Below, one piece after another: positions 33,004 through 40,905 of a stretch of DNA of 64,000 nucleotides. The notes beneath the pieces were generated by a model. It did not search any database. It saw only the letters and a program-made list of their open reading frames with translations, and was not told the DNA's origin. Position 1 is the stretch's first letter, and each line of letters opens with the position of its first letter. This stretch comes from DASRJG01 sp032124015 (lineage in GTDB: Bacteria > Acidobacteriota > Polarisedimenticolia > Polarisedimenticolales > DASRJG01): assembly GCA_032124015.1 (NCBI GenBank), contig JAQBEH010000024.1, positions 1 through 64,000 on the forward strand, in the 5' to 3' direction. The position numbers and the translations under genes are program-made.

Positions 33004-33444
33004 TCAGATTCCAAGGTCCGAGAGAGCCCCGAGATCGGCGTCGGTGAGCGGGTCCGCTTGGAGTCGCGCCTCGAACGCCGTTCGATTCCAGACCTCGAGG
33101 AAATCCTGTTGCCCCAAGACGACGACCTCGCCTCGGACGTCCGCTCGCTCGCGCAAGAGCGGGTGAATCAAGATGCGTCCCTGGGCGTCCATGGGAGTCG
33201 ACTGGCCGTAATAATTCACGGCATTCTTGAAGCGCATCACCGACGGGTTGAGCGACGATGCGCGCGCCAGCCGCTCTTCGACGCGAAGCCACACGTCCAT
33301 GGGGTAGATACGAACCGAGTCTCCGCGAAGGCTCGTCACGAAGTAGTCGGACCCGAACTTCGGCTCCAGCACACCCCGAAACGAGGCCGGCAGCTTGAGC
33401 CGGCCCTTCTCGTCGAGTTTTGCGAGCGAGCTTCCTCGCAACAT
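33004..33444 (-). CDS. mraZ: MraZ transcriptional regulator
   Basis: A 146-aa AbrB-like DNA-binding protein with two MraZ repeats (KLDEKGRLKLPASFR near the N-terminus and TPMDAQGRILIHPLLRERA in the second half). It represses or modulates its own dcw operon by binding GTGG-type repeats upstream. Three such repeats at exact 10-bp spacing lie in the leader. The ATG at 33444 follows GGAAGGCGGAG. It is the first gene of the operon. Confidence 0.95.
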   Translation of the reverse strand: MLRGSSLAKLDEKGRLKLPASFRGVLEPKFGSDYFVTSLRGDSVRIYPMDVWLRVEERLARASSLNPSVMRFKNAVNYYGQSTPMDAQGRILIHPLLRERADVRGEVVVLGQQDFLEVWNRTAFEARLQADPLTDADLGALSDLGI

Positions 33445-33541
33445 CGCTCCGCCTTCCTTCCGCCGGCTCGGAGAGAACGGGGATCGCGCGAACCAGCGTC
33501 GCGCTCGCAGGACCACTCGTCTCTTTAGACCCGTGCCGCCC

Positions 33542-33566
33542 GTGGGTATCGGTGGAGTGCGGGTGG
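33542..33566 (+). promoter_or_regulatory. Second set of GTGG repeats, opposite orientation
   Basis: GTGG occurs on the plus strand at 33542, 33552 and 33563 (steps of 10 and 11 nt), facing the minus-strand set at 33577-33600. It may be a second, inverted MraZ-binding array nearer the gene. Confidence 0.35.
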
Positions 33567-33576
33567 ACGACTAGGC

Positions 33577-33600
33577 CCACTTTGCTCCACTTCCGACCAC
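33577..33600 (-). promoter_or_regulatory. MraZ operator: three GTGG repeats, 10 bp apart
   Basis: On the minus strand GTGG is repeated three times with exactly 10-bp periodicity (plus-strand CCAC at 33577-33580, 33587-33590 and 33597-33600). It lies just downstream of the predicted start of transcription. Known MraZ boxes are three or four short G-rich repeats at 10-bp steps. Confidence 0.75.
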
Positions 33601-33607
33601 CGCGCGA

Positions 33608-33636
33608 ATGGTAAGAACCTAAACAGATGATGTCAA
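33608..33636 (-). promoter_or_regulatory. Sigma-70-type promoter of the dcw operon
   Basis: A perfect -35 TTGACA (33631-33636), a 17-nt spacer, and a -10 TACCAT (33608-33613) lie on the minus strand. They are 8 nt upstream of the MraZ repeats, so MraZ would cover the initial transcribed region. The leader to mraZ is about 155 nt. Confidence 0.75.
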
Positions 33637-33662
33637 GAGGTTTATGTAGGAGTTTGCTTCGA

Positions 33663-33680
33663 TTGACTGGCGAAAGTCAA
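33663..33680. terminator. Hairpin between the exported-protein gene and the dcw promoter
   Basis: TTGACT and AGTCAA are separated by a 6-nt GGCGAA loop, downstream of the minus-strand stop at 33726. It lacks a T-run, so it is only a weak terminator candidate. Confidence 0.25.
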
Positions 33681-33725
33681 GCGCAAAACTTGTCGCGACG
33701 CGTGAGAGGATTCTCGGCCAGCGGC

Positions 33726-34082
33726 CTACGGGTTCTGATTGGGCACGGGGGCCGGACCTCCCGTGCGCAGGCCGGTGTCTTTTACGCCGAGCGGATCGAC
33801 CCCATCAGGACCGTCCTGGATCCCGTGGGCCTGGTACACGGTGCCACGGGTCGGGAGGTCCACCCACCCGAGACCGTGCACGGCGCGGTAGACGTTGAGC
33901 AATCGATCGCCCACGAAAAACAGGGCGGTCACCGGTGCAACCAGTTGCGGGCCGTGGTTGGTGGCGACGGGGCCCTTCGCCGACGGCCGAGTCACCGAGA
34001 CGTCGGCTGCGAATGAGGCAGAGACGGAACCGACCAGCGTGGTTGCGAGTATCAGGGCGAGAAACGCTCGTTTGTTAACCAT
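33726..34082 (-). CDS. Small exported protein, unknown function
   Basis: A 118-aa protein with a clear signal peptide (residues 1-26, VNKRAFLALILATTLVGSVSASFA) and a likely cleavage after AxA. The mature 92 residues have a central YRAVHGLGWVDLPTRGTVYQ and end in a flexible Gly/Pro-rich tail. I do not recognise a family. Its ATG lies within the last 8 nt of the HTH-TPR regulator gene (ATGGTTAA), so translation is coupled to it. This arrangement, regulator followed at once by a small exported product, recalls peptide-receptor pairs, but the protein is larger than known pheromone precursors. Confidence 0.65.
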   Translation of the reverse strand: MVNKRAFLALILATTLVGSVSASFAADVSVTRPSAKGPVATNHGPQLVAPVTALFFVGDRLLNVYRAVHGLGWVDLPTRGTVYQAHGIQDGPDGVDPLGVKDTGLRTGGPAPVPNQNP

Positions 34083-35289
34083 CGCTACGCCGCCTTTCCA
34101 CGAAAGTATCGAAGGCTTCGACCTCGAGGAACCGATTCTCCAAGCTGGAGCGCAGGGCCTTCAGGCGCCCGAAGGCGATCTTCTCGCGGGTTGGATTCCC
34201 TTGATTGGTCGCCATCTTCCATTCGTAAAACGCATTGAAAAAGAGAATGTCCGCAAATTTCTCGGGGGAGCCGGCAAGCGCGTCAGACTGCCGGAAGCAG
34301 GACTGCGCTTGGTCGGTCTCGCCCGCCCGGAAGTGCGCTTCACCCAGATTGCTCCACGCCTGAGCTTCAAGGCGCCTGAGCCCCGCGGTGCGCGCGTCGG
34401 CCAGGGCCGAGCGCAGGAGGCGGACCCCCTCTTTCATCTTGCCCAGGGCGACGTAGCAATCTCCGACGTTGATGCGGACACGCACGGCTTCGTGCGGTTC
34501 TCCACAGGTCTCGTAAAGCGCGCCAGCCTCACGATAATGTTCGATTGCCGCCAAATGTTGCTTGTTTTGAGCCAGCACGCGTCCGAGCGTATGCAGCGAG
34601 CGCGCGGCTACGAGATTGAGTCCGGCTTCCCTGGCGAGCGCGAGCGCCTTTTCGGCCTCGACCTCGGACAGGAGCAAGTCACCCTGGTCCGCGTGGAGGT
34701 TCGACAGGATCAAAAACGCCCTCGCGGTGAGGGTGGGCGAGAGCTTGCCGGACGTACGAAGCGCCTGCCGCAGTTCTTGCTCAGCCAACGCGAGCTTCCC
34801 GAGCCGCGACAGGGCCATCGCGAGGTTGATGCGCGTCTGCGCCCTTGATTCTTGGACGTTCGCGAGTGTCTCGCCCTCGTGAAGCTGGTCGAGCGCGAAG
34901 TCGTAGTAGGCGAAGGCCTGACGGTACTGGCCCGCCTTGAGTGCGGCATTACCCTCGTTGACGAGCTCCGACGGTTCGCCGTCGTGCGATTCCAGGACCT
35001 CGCAGGCTTCGAGGTCGACCACGTCCGAAAATGCCTGGACTGAGACGTTGAAAACGCTCGCGAGCACGCGCAGCTTGTCGAAGGAGGGGTAGCAGATGCC
35101 CTTCTCGTAGCGGGAAAGCTGAGAATTGTCGATCTCGCCGCCCTCCGCTTTGGCGCGTTCTTCGACGCGTCGAAGCGAGTAGCCGTAGCCGACGCGCAGG
35201 CGGCGGAGATAGCTACCCAGCCGGACACTGCCTTTAAGAGCGCTCTCTGCGTGAGCTTCCATGGCTAAACCCCCCGTCGACTTCAACAT
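34075..35289 (-). CDS. XRE-type HTH regulator with TPR repeats
   Basis: About 404 aa. An XRE helix-turn-helix domain (about residues 25-85; LGSYLRRLRVGYGYSLRRVEERAK, then DNSQLSRYEKGICYPSFDKLRVLASVF) is followed by tandem tetratricopeptide-like helices, such as NEGNAALKAGQYRQAFAYYDFAL and QAWSNLGEAHFRAGETDQAQSCF. This is the architecture of RRNPP-type cytoplasmic peptide receptors and of some other TPR regulators. Three in-frame starts are possible: GTG 35310, ATG 35289 and ATG 35262. The last two each follow a G-rich ribosome-binding site. The stop overlaps the exported small-protein gene by 8 nt. It is divergent from the histidine kinase gene. Confidence 0.82.
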   Translation of the reverse strand: MLKSTGGLAMEAHAESALKGSVRLGSYLRRLRVGYGYSLRRVEERAKAEGGEIDNSQLSRYEKGICYPSFDKLRVLASVFNVSVQAFSDVVDLEACEVLESHDGEPSELVNEGNAALKAGQYRQAFAYYDFALDQLHEGETLANVQESRAQTRINLAMALSRLGKLALAEQELRQALRTSGKLSPTLTARAFLILSNLHADQGDLLLSEVEAEKALALAREAGLNLVAARSLHTLGRVLAQNKQHLAAIEHYREAGALYETCGEPHEAVRVRINVGDCYVALGKMKEGVRLLRSALADARTAGLRRLEAQAWSNLGEAHFRAGETDQAQSCFRQSDALAGSPEKFADILFFNAFYEWKMATNQGNPTREKIAFGRLKALRSSLENRFLEVEAFDTFVERRRSDG

Positions 35290-35498
35290 CTGACCGTCCC
35301 CCCTTGCCACACATAGAGTCTACTCCGAGGAAACCACTCTGCCAGGGAGTTTCTGCCGATACCAACGCGCCGGCAAGCGGGGATCCGGTGAAGCACCATC
35401 GCCTGCGGGGAATACGCAGCACCCAAATCCGAGCCTTTGGCTGGGTGAATTCCCGAAATCAGTCTGAGATCGAGTGGTTCCCGCGTGGAAGATCCCCC

Positions 35499-35504
35499 TA
35501 GAAT
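35499..35504 (+). promoter_or_regulatory. Probable -10 (TAGAAT) for the kinase-ligA-regulator operon
   Basis: TAGAAT matches five of six consensus bases and ends 9 nt before the histidine kinase ATG, implying a leaderless or nearly leaderless mRNA. There is no clear -35. Confidence 0.4.
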
Positions 35505-35513
35505 CCTCTGGCG

Positions 35514-36863
35514 ATGGCTTGGCTTGGTGGAAGTAGGCAGTTCCTGCCTCCCCGCGGGGGAGGGGAGACTGCCCGCGCGTTCACGATCTTTGCCATTCTG
35601 GCCGTCCTTCTGGTGGGTCTGGGGTGGGCGTCCCAGGCGGTGGTCCTTCGGGACCTGGGCCAGTGGGCCGGACTCGACCACATGCTCGGAGCGACCCGAG
35701 AGGCCCGGAGCGTGGCCGAGGCGGTGACATCTCTCGGCCGTGGCCCGGCCGGCATTGACTTCTACCGCCTTCGCAAGGAGCTGGCTCCATTGGAGAGGAT
35801 GTTGGCGGGGCGGCTCGCCATTCGGCCGGACCTGCGATTCGTCGAGGTTCGCGACCGCTTCGGGACACGAGTCACGGCCGTCCCGTCCAGCACGATCGCG
35901 AACGCCCCCGGAATCCCCAGAGCTCAGGTGACGCTGATGCTTGGTGGCGTCCCGCAGGGAGATGTCCGTGTCGGTGTTTCGACGGAAGCGATCGATCGCG
36001 ACATCGAGGCCCTTCGCCGATCCCTTCGCGTCAAGATCGCCGCTGCCGTGGTGCTTGGGGTCGGCCTTCTGATCGTGGGCCTCTTCTACTCCCTGCGCCT
36101 CATTCGGAAAAATCGCGAGCTGGAACACGCGCGCCAGTCCGCGGCACGCGTCGAGTATCGCGTGAATCTCGGCTCGGGTCTCGCGCACGAGATCCGCAAT
36201 CCGCTCAACTCGATGAACATGAACTTGCAGATGCTCGAAGAAGAGCTCCAAGGTGTGCCCGAGCTCGAAGGAGGCGAGCACGTCGAGATGCTCCGTTCGA
36301 TGCAGGGGGAGATCAAGCGCATCGCGAACCTGATCGACGTCTTCTTGCAGTACGCCCGCCCCGCAAAACCGCAATTCGAAGTCAGGGACCTGAACGACGT
36401 GCTGAGCGTAACCGCTCGGTTTCTCCAGGCCGATTTCCGTCAGAGCGGAGTCGACCTCGTCCTCGATCTCGAGCCTCTCCTTCCTTCGGTCGAATTGGAT
36501 GAAGGGCAACTGCGCCAGGCACTCCTCAACATCCTCGGCAACGCGCGGCAGGTGATGCCGCCCGGCGGCGAGGTGCGGGTCGCTTCCCGTGCCGGAATGG
36601 GCGGAGAAGTCGTCGTCGAGGTTGCCGACACCGGACCCGGGATTCCGGCCGATTCGATTGAGAAGATCTTCGAGCCGTTCTTCTCGAAGCGCGCCGGCGG
36701 AACGGGCCTCGGCCTCGCGATCGCGCGTCAGATGGTGGACAACCACAATGGGCGCATCGAGGTCGACTCTCAGCCCGGCAAGGGCACCACGTTTCGCATC
36801 CGCCTCCCGCGTCGCCAGAACCGCGCCGGAGTCACCGCTCAGGGAGCGAAGGCGTCGCGATGA
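35514..36863 (+). CDS. Membrane sensor histidine kinase
   Basis: A 449-aa kinase with two transmembrane segments (about 22-42 and 175-197) flanking a periplasmic sensor of about 130 residues. A HisKA domain follows with phospho-acceptor His in GLAHEIRNPLNSMN, then a HATPase domain: N-box ALLNILGNARQ, G1 VADTGPGIP, F-box KIFEPFFSKR, and G2 GGTGLGLAIARQMV. It starts a coupled operon with ligA (ATGA overlap) and a sigma-54 activator. The latter is its likely partner despite the intervening DNA ligase gene. Confidence 0.92.
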   Translation: MAWLGGSRQFLPPRGGGETARAFTIFAILAVLLVGLGWASQAVVLRDLGQWAGLDHMLGATREARSVAEAVTSLGRGPAGIDFYRLRKELAPLERMLAGRLAIRPDLRFVEVRDRFGTRVTAVPSSTIANAPGIPRAQVTLMLGGVPQGDVRVGVSTEAIDRDIEALRRSLRVKIAAAVVLGVGLLIVGLFYSLRLIRKNRELEHARQSAARVEYRVNLGSGLAHEIRNPLNSMNMNLQMLEEELQGVPELEGGEHVEMLRSMQGEIKRIANLIDVFLQYARPAKPQFEVRDLNDVLSVTARFLQADFRQSGVDLVLDLEPLLPSVELDEGQLRQALLNILGNARQVMPPGGEVRVASRAGMGGEVVVEVADTGPGIPADSIEKIFEPFFSKRAGGTGLGLAIARQMVDNHNGRIEVDSQPGKGTTFRIRLPRRQNRAGVTAQGAKASR

Positions 36864-38899
36864 CCGCGTCGAAGAAAGACCCCGGGGCCCGCGTCAAGGT
36901 GCTTCGCGAGCAGATCGCCCATCACCGAACGAAGTATTACGTCGACGATGCCCCGGAGATCACGGACGCCGAGTACGACGCGCTCGAGCGCGAGCTCCGA
37001 GCGATCGAAGCGGAGCATCCGGAGCTCCTCGCGCCCGACTCGTCGAGCCTTCGCGTGGGAGGAGAGCCCAGCGAGGCCTTCGTCAACGTCCGTCACCGCA
37101 CCCCGCTGCTCTCGCTCGACAACGCCTACTCCGAAGACGACCTGCGCGCCTGGAATGAACGGTTGACGCGCGCGGCGGGCCGGTCGGTCGACCGCTACGT
37201 CGTCGAGCCGAAAATCGACGGGCTGTCGATCGCGCTGTGGTATCGGAACGGGCTCCTGGAGCGTGCCGTGACCCGCGGGGACGGGATCGTCGGCGAAGAC
37301 GTGACCGCGAACGTGCGCACGATTCGCTCGATCCCCCCCCGCCTGTCGAGCCCCGCGCCGTTCGTCGAGGCTCGCGGCGAGATCTTCATGCCCCGCGCGT
37401 CGTTCCAGGCGCTCAACGAGGCGCGGCGAAGTTCAGGCGAGCCCCCGTTCGCCAACCCGCGCAACGCCGCGTCCGGCTCATTGCGCTTGCTCGATTCCGG
37501 GATCACCGCGTCAAGGAAGCTCGACGTTTTCTTCTACGCGCTCGCGGAGATCGAAGGCGTCTTTCCGCCGAACACGCACACCGAAGGGCTCGCACGTCTC
37601 GAGGCGTTGGGGCTTCGCGTGAATCCCCTCAATGCGATCTGTCGCTCGTACGACGAAGTGATGGCCGGCATCGAAGCGATCCGCGGCCTGCGGGACCAAC
37701 TCGACTACGAGATCGACGGCGCGGTGGTCAAGGCGGACGATCTCGAACTGCAGCGGCACGCCGGTTCGACGAGCAAGTTCCCTCGATGGGCGGTCGCGTA
37801 CAAGTACCCGGCCGAGCAGGCACAAACCCGCGTGCTCGACATCGTCGTCCAGGTCGGCCGCACCGGAGCGCTCACGCCGGTCGCCGAGCTTGCGCCCGTA
37901 GCGCTCGCCGGAACGACGGTGTCGCGCGCAACGCTCCACAACGAGGACGAGGTGGCGCGTAAGGACGTCCGGGTCGGCGACACGGTCGTCATCGAGAAGG
38001 CCGGCGAGATCATCCCGCAGGTGATGCGCGTCGTGGTGGAGCGACGCGCGAAGGGGGCCGCAAAATTCAGCATGCCGACGGTTTGCCCGGTGTGCGGCTC
38101 TCAGGCGGTGCGCGAAGAGGGCGAAGTCGTCACCCGCTGCACCGGGGTGTCGTGCCCGGCGAAGCGCCGCGAAGCCCTCCTGCACTTCGCCTCGCGTCCC
38201 GGCATGGACATCCAGGGATTGGGTGATGCGCTGGTCGACCAGCTTCTCGACAAGGAGTTGGTTCTCGATGTTGCCGACGTCTACCGATTGGACGCGGGCA
38301 CATTGGCGGAACTGTCCCGCATGGGAAAGAAATCGGCGGAAAACGTCGTGGCCGAGATCGCAGCGTCCAAGGCCCGTCCCCTGCACCGGCTGCTATTCGC
38401 ACTGGGGATCCGCCACGTCGGGGAGCGTGCTGCGCGCGTTCTGGCCTCCTCGGTCGGATCGGTCGACGCTCTGAAAAACGCGGCGCATGAGTCGCTCGAG
38501 GCGATTCCGGAGATCGGTCCCAAAACCGCCGCGTCGGTCCGGACATTTTTCGATCAGCCCCGGAATCGTGAACTGATTCGGCGTCTGACACAGGCGGGGG
38601 TGCGCACCGAGGCTGCGGAGGAGGAACTCGCTCCGATTCGGCCGCTGGACTCAGCGTTCGCGGGCAAGACCGTGGTCTTGACGGGAACCCTGCCCGGCGT
38701 GAGCCGGGAGGAGGCGAAGGCTCGGGTCGAGGCGCTCGGAGGCCGCGTGTCGGGGAGCGTGAGCAAGAAGACCGACTTCCTGATCGCGGGGGACGAGCCG
38801 GGGGCCAAAATGGACAGAGCCATGGCACTGGGGGTGCGCGTCGTGGGGCCCGAGGAATTCGCCCGGATGACGACTGCTACAATCCCAGACAGGGCATGA
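36860..38899 (+). CDS. ligA: NAD-dependent DNA ligase
   Basis: A 679-aa ligase sealing nicks in replication and repair. The adenylation lysine is in EPKIDGLSIALWY. ELRAIEAEHPEL and the NAD-binding Ia region lie at the N-terminus. The Cys4 zinc finger (CPVCG...RCTGVSCPA) lies near residues 410-435, then HhH repeats and a C-terminal BRCT domain (GKTVVLTGTLPGVSREEAKARVEALGG). The length is normal. Both ends overlap neighbours by 4 nt: a histidine kinase upstream and its sigma-54 response regulator downstream. Confidence 0.97.
   Translation: MTASKKDPGARVKVLREQIAHHRTKYYVDDAPEITDAEYDALERELRAIEAEHPELLAPDSSSLRVGGEPSEAFVNVRHRTPLLSLDNAYSEDDLRAWNERLTRAAGRSVDRYVVEPKIDGLSIALWYRNGLLERAVTRGDGIVGEDVTANVRTIRSIPPRLSSPAPFVEARGEIFMPRASFQALNEARRSSGEPPFANPRNAASGSLRLLDSGITASRKLDVFFYALAEIEGVFPPNTHTEGLARLEALGLRVNPLNAICRSYDEVMAGIEAIRGLRDQLDYEIDGAVVKADDLELQRHAGSTSKFPRWAVAYKYPAEQAQTRVLDIVVQVGRTGALTPVAELAPVALAGTTVSRATLHNEDEVARKDVRVGDTVVIEKAGEIIPQVMRVVVERRAKGAAKFSMPTVCPVCGSQAVREEGEVVTRCTGVSCPAKRREALLHFASRPGMDIQGLGDALVDQLLDKELVLDVADVYRLDAGTLAELSRMGKKSAENVVAEIAASKARPLHRLLFALGIRHVGERAARVLASSVGSVDALKNAAHESLEAIPEIGPKTAASVRTFFDQPRNRELIRRLTQAGVRTEAAEEELAPIRPLDSAFAGKTVVLTGTLPGVSREEAKARVEALGGRVSGSVSKKTDFLIAGDEPGAKMDRAMALGVRVVGPEEFARMTTATIPDRA
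38875..38883 (+). promoter_or_regulatory. Possible extended -10 (TGCTACAAT) inside the ligA 3' end
   Basis: TGCTACAAT has the TGn extension and a good hexamer, 12 nt before the sigma-54 regulator ATG. It could give separate expression of the regulator. It lies in coding sequence, so chance is possible. Confidence 0.3.
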
Positions 38900-40308
38900 G
38901 TGAAAGTATCCACGTCGTCGTCATCGAGGACGAACCCGCCAATCGGGAGAGTTGCGAGCGCGCGCTCTCCAAGATTGGCTACCGGGTCGCGGCGTTTGCC
39001 GAGGCCGAGTCCGCGCTCCGACACCTCCGCGCCCATCGGGACGTCGTGCTCGTCATCACCGACCTGATGATGCCGGGCTTGGACGGTTTCGGTGTGCTCG
39101 CGGCGGCGCGCGAGATCGACCCGGACATCGGCCTCTTGATGATCACCGGCCATGGTTCCGTCGAGTCGGCGGTCGATGCAATGAAACGAGGAGCGGACGA
39201 CTATCTCACGAAGCCCGTCGATCTTTTCGAGCTCCGCAAGCGGGCGTCGGCGATCGTCGAGAAGCGGCTCCTCTCGCGCCGCGTGGTCGAACTCGAGAGC
39301 CGGCTCGGCGAGAAATTCGGGAAACTCATCAGCCGTTCCAAGCCGATGGAGGCGCTCTTCCGCCAGATGGAGATGGTCGCGCCGACGCGCTCGAACGTGC
39401 TGATCGTCGGCGAGTCGGGGACGGGGAAAGAACTTGTCGCGAACGCTCTCCACGAGAACTCACCGCGCAAGGACGCGCGCTTCCTCCCCATCAACTGCGC
39501 CGCCATCCCTTCCGAGATCCTGGAGTCCGAGCTATTCGGGCACGAGCGGGGGTCTTTCACGGGAGCGACCGGGCGGAAGATCGGGAAGTTCGAGCTCGCC
39601 GACAAGGGGACGCTCTTTCTCGACGAGATCGGCGAGTTGCCGCTCGAGATGCAGGTCAAGCTCCTCCGCGTATTGGAGACACGGGAGTTCATGCGAGTCG
39701 GCGGCACCGAGACGATCAAGGTGGACATCCGCCTCGTCGCGGCGACGAACGCCGACCTCGAGGCCGCGGTCGAGCGAGGGGCCTTCCGGAACGATCTCTA
39801 CTACCGCCTCAAGGTCGTCACGCTCCGCATCCCGCCGCTCCGTGAGCGCCGCGAGGACATCCCGCTTCTCGCGAACCACTTCCTGACGATGTTCGTAAAG
39901 GAAAACGACCGCGACGGGATGAAGTTCGCCCCTGATGCCATGCGCGCGATCGTCAACGCGCGATGGGAGGGGAACGTTCGCGAGCTGCGCAACGTGGTCG
40001 AGAGCCTCGTCGTGCTGACACCATCGGCGGAAATCCGGGTCGCGGACCTTCCGGAAGAGCTGAGGCCCTTCGCGAACGGCGAGGTCGACCCCACGGCCGC
40101 CGAGCCGAACGCCGCGCGACCTATCTCGACGGATCCGAGCTCGAGCCTCACGATGGACGAGATCGAGCGGCGGGCCATTCTCGGCGCCCTCGACCGGACC
40201 GGAGGCAACCGGACCCAGGCGGCGGAATTGCTGGGAATCGGTCTACGGACGCTGCAGCGCAAACTCAAGGAATACAAGCTCGCCGGAAGCGCGGAGGCCG
40301 AGTCGTGA
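38896..40308 (+). CDS. Sigma-54-dependent response regulator (NtrC family)
   Basis: A 470-aa three-domain activator. The receiver (1-120) has VVIEDEP, phospho-acceptor Asp in LVITDLMMPG, and Lys in YLTKPV. The AAA+ domain has Walker A GESGTGKE, the sigma-54 loop GSFTGA (a variant of GAFTGA), and Walker B GTLFLDEIGEL. The Fis-type HTH at the C-terminus reads GNRTQAAELLGIGLRTLQRKLKEY. It is coupled to ligA by an ATGA overlap. A sigma-54 promoter lies 120 nt after its stop and is a natural target. Confidence 0.95.
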   Translation: MSESIHVVVIEDEPANRESCERALSKIGYRVAAFAEAESALRHLRAHRDVVLVITDLMMPGLDGFGVLAAAREIDPDIGLLMITGHGSVESAVDAMKRGADDYLTKPVDLFELRKRASAIVEKRLLSRRVVELESRLGEKFGKLISRSKPMEALFRQMEMVAPTRSNVLIVGESGTGKELVANALHENSPRKDARFLPINCAAIPSEILESELFGHERGSFTGATGRKIGKFELADKGTLFLDEIGELPLEMQVKLLRVLETREFMRVGGTETIKVDIRLVAATNADLEAAVERGAFRNDLYYRLKVVTLRIPPLRERREDIPLLANHFLTMFVKENDRDGMKFAPDAMRAIVNARWEGNVRELRNVVESLVVLTPSAEIRVADLPEELRPFANGEVDPTAAEPNAARPISTDPSSSLTMDEIERRAILGALDRTGGNRTQAAELLGIGLRTLQRKLKEYKLAGSAEAES

Positions 40309-40427
40309 TGGGCCTGGATGCGGTCAATCCGGCCGGGCGCCCGCTCGGGAGCGACAGTTTGGCGCGCGGGCCGCTGACGAACTGCCGGAATTCCGCTGCT
40401 TTCCCATCCGCCGGACGTCCCGGAAAC

Positions 40428-40444
40428 CGGCACGGCAATTGCGG
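40428..40444 (+). promoter_or_regulatory. Sigma-54 (-24/-12) promoter
   Basis: CGGCAC-GGCAA-TTGC matches the -24/-12 consensus YGGCAC-N5-TTGC, with GG at 40430-40431 and GC at 40442-40443 separated by exactly 10 nt. It is in a 151-nt intergenic gap directly after a sigma-54 activator gene. The predicted start is near 40455, only about 5 nt before the receiver ATG, so the GAGGA ribosome-binding site at 40451-40455 may be partly outside the mRNA. Confidence 0.65.
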
Positions 40445-40459
40445 TTGTAGAGGATCGGC

Positions 40460-40873
40460 ATGACACCCCTCGGGCACCATCGATACACCGTTCTCGTCGT
40501 CGATGACGACCCCTCCGTGCTCGACTGCTACCGGAAGCTCCTCAGTCGCGCCGGCTACAAGACGATCACTGAGAGCGAGCCCCGGCGCGTCCTGATGGAC
40601 GGACGGAATCTCGAGGGCGTCGATCTGCTCCTCATCGATTACAAGATGCCCGAAATGGACGGCCTCACGCTGCTGGCCGAACTCCGACGGAGGGAGTTCA
40701 AGGCGAGCTGCATTCTCGTTTCGGCGTTTCTCAACGACGGGGTGAGGCAACAAGCCAAGATTCTCGGCGTCGATCATGTCCTCGATAAGCCGGTCGACGT
40801 CGGGGTGCTCCGAAACGCGGTCGCCGACTTGCTGCCGACGGAAGGCGGACGTATCGTCGGCCGCGCCGTTTGA
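40460..40873 (+). CDS. Single-domain response regulator (receiver only)
   Basis: A 137-aa CheY-like protein. It has VVDDDPSVLDCY, phospho-acceptor Asp in LLLIDYKMPEMDG, the conserved Ser in ILVSAF, and Lys in VLDKPV. There is no output domain, so it probably acts by protein contact or as a phosphate shuttle. A sigma-54-type promoter lies just upstream, and the HtrA protease gene begins 32 nt downstream on the same strand. Confidence 0.92.
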   Translation: MTPLGHHRYTVLVVDDDPSVLDCYRKLLSRAGYKTITESEPRRVLMDGRNLEGVDLLLIDYKMPEMDGLTLLAELRRREFKASCILVSAFLNDGVRQQAKILGVDHVLDKPVDVGVLRNAVADLLPTEGGRIVGRAV

Positions 40874-40905
40874 TCGTTCCCCCATCTTTTCGGAGGTCAG
40901 CCGCC

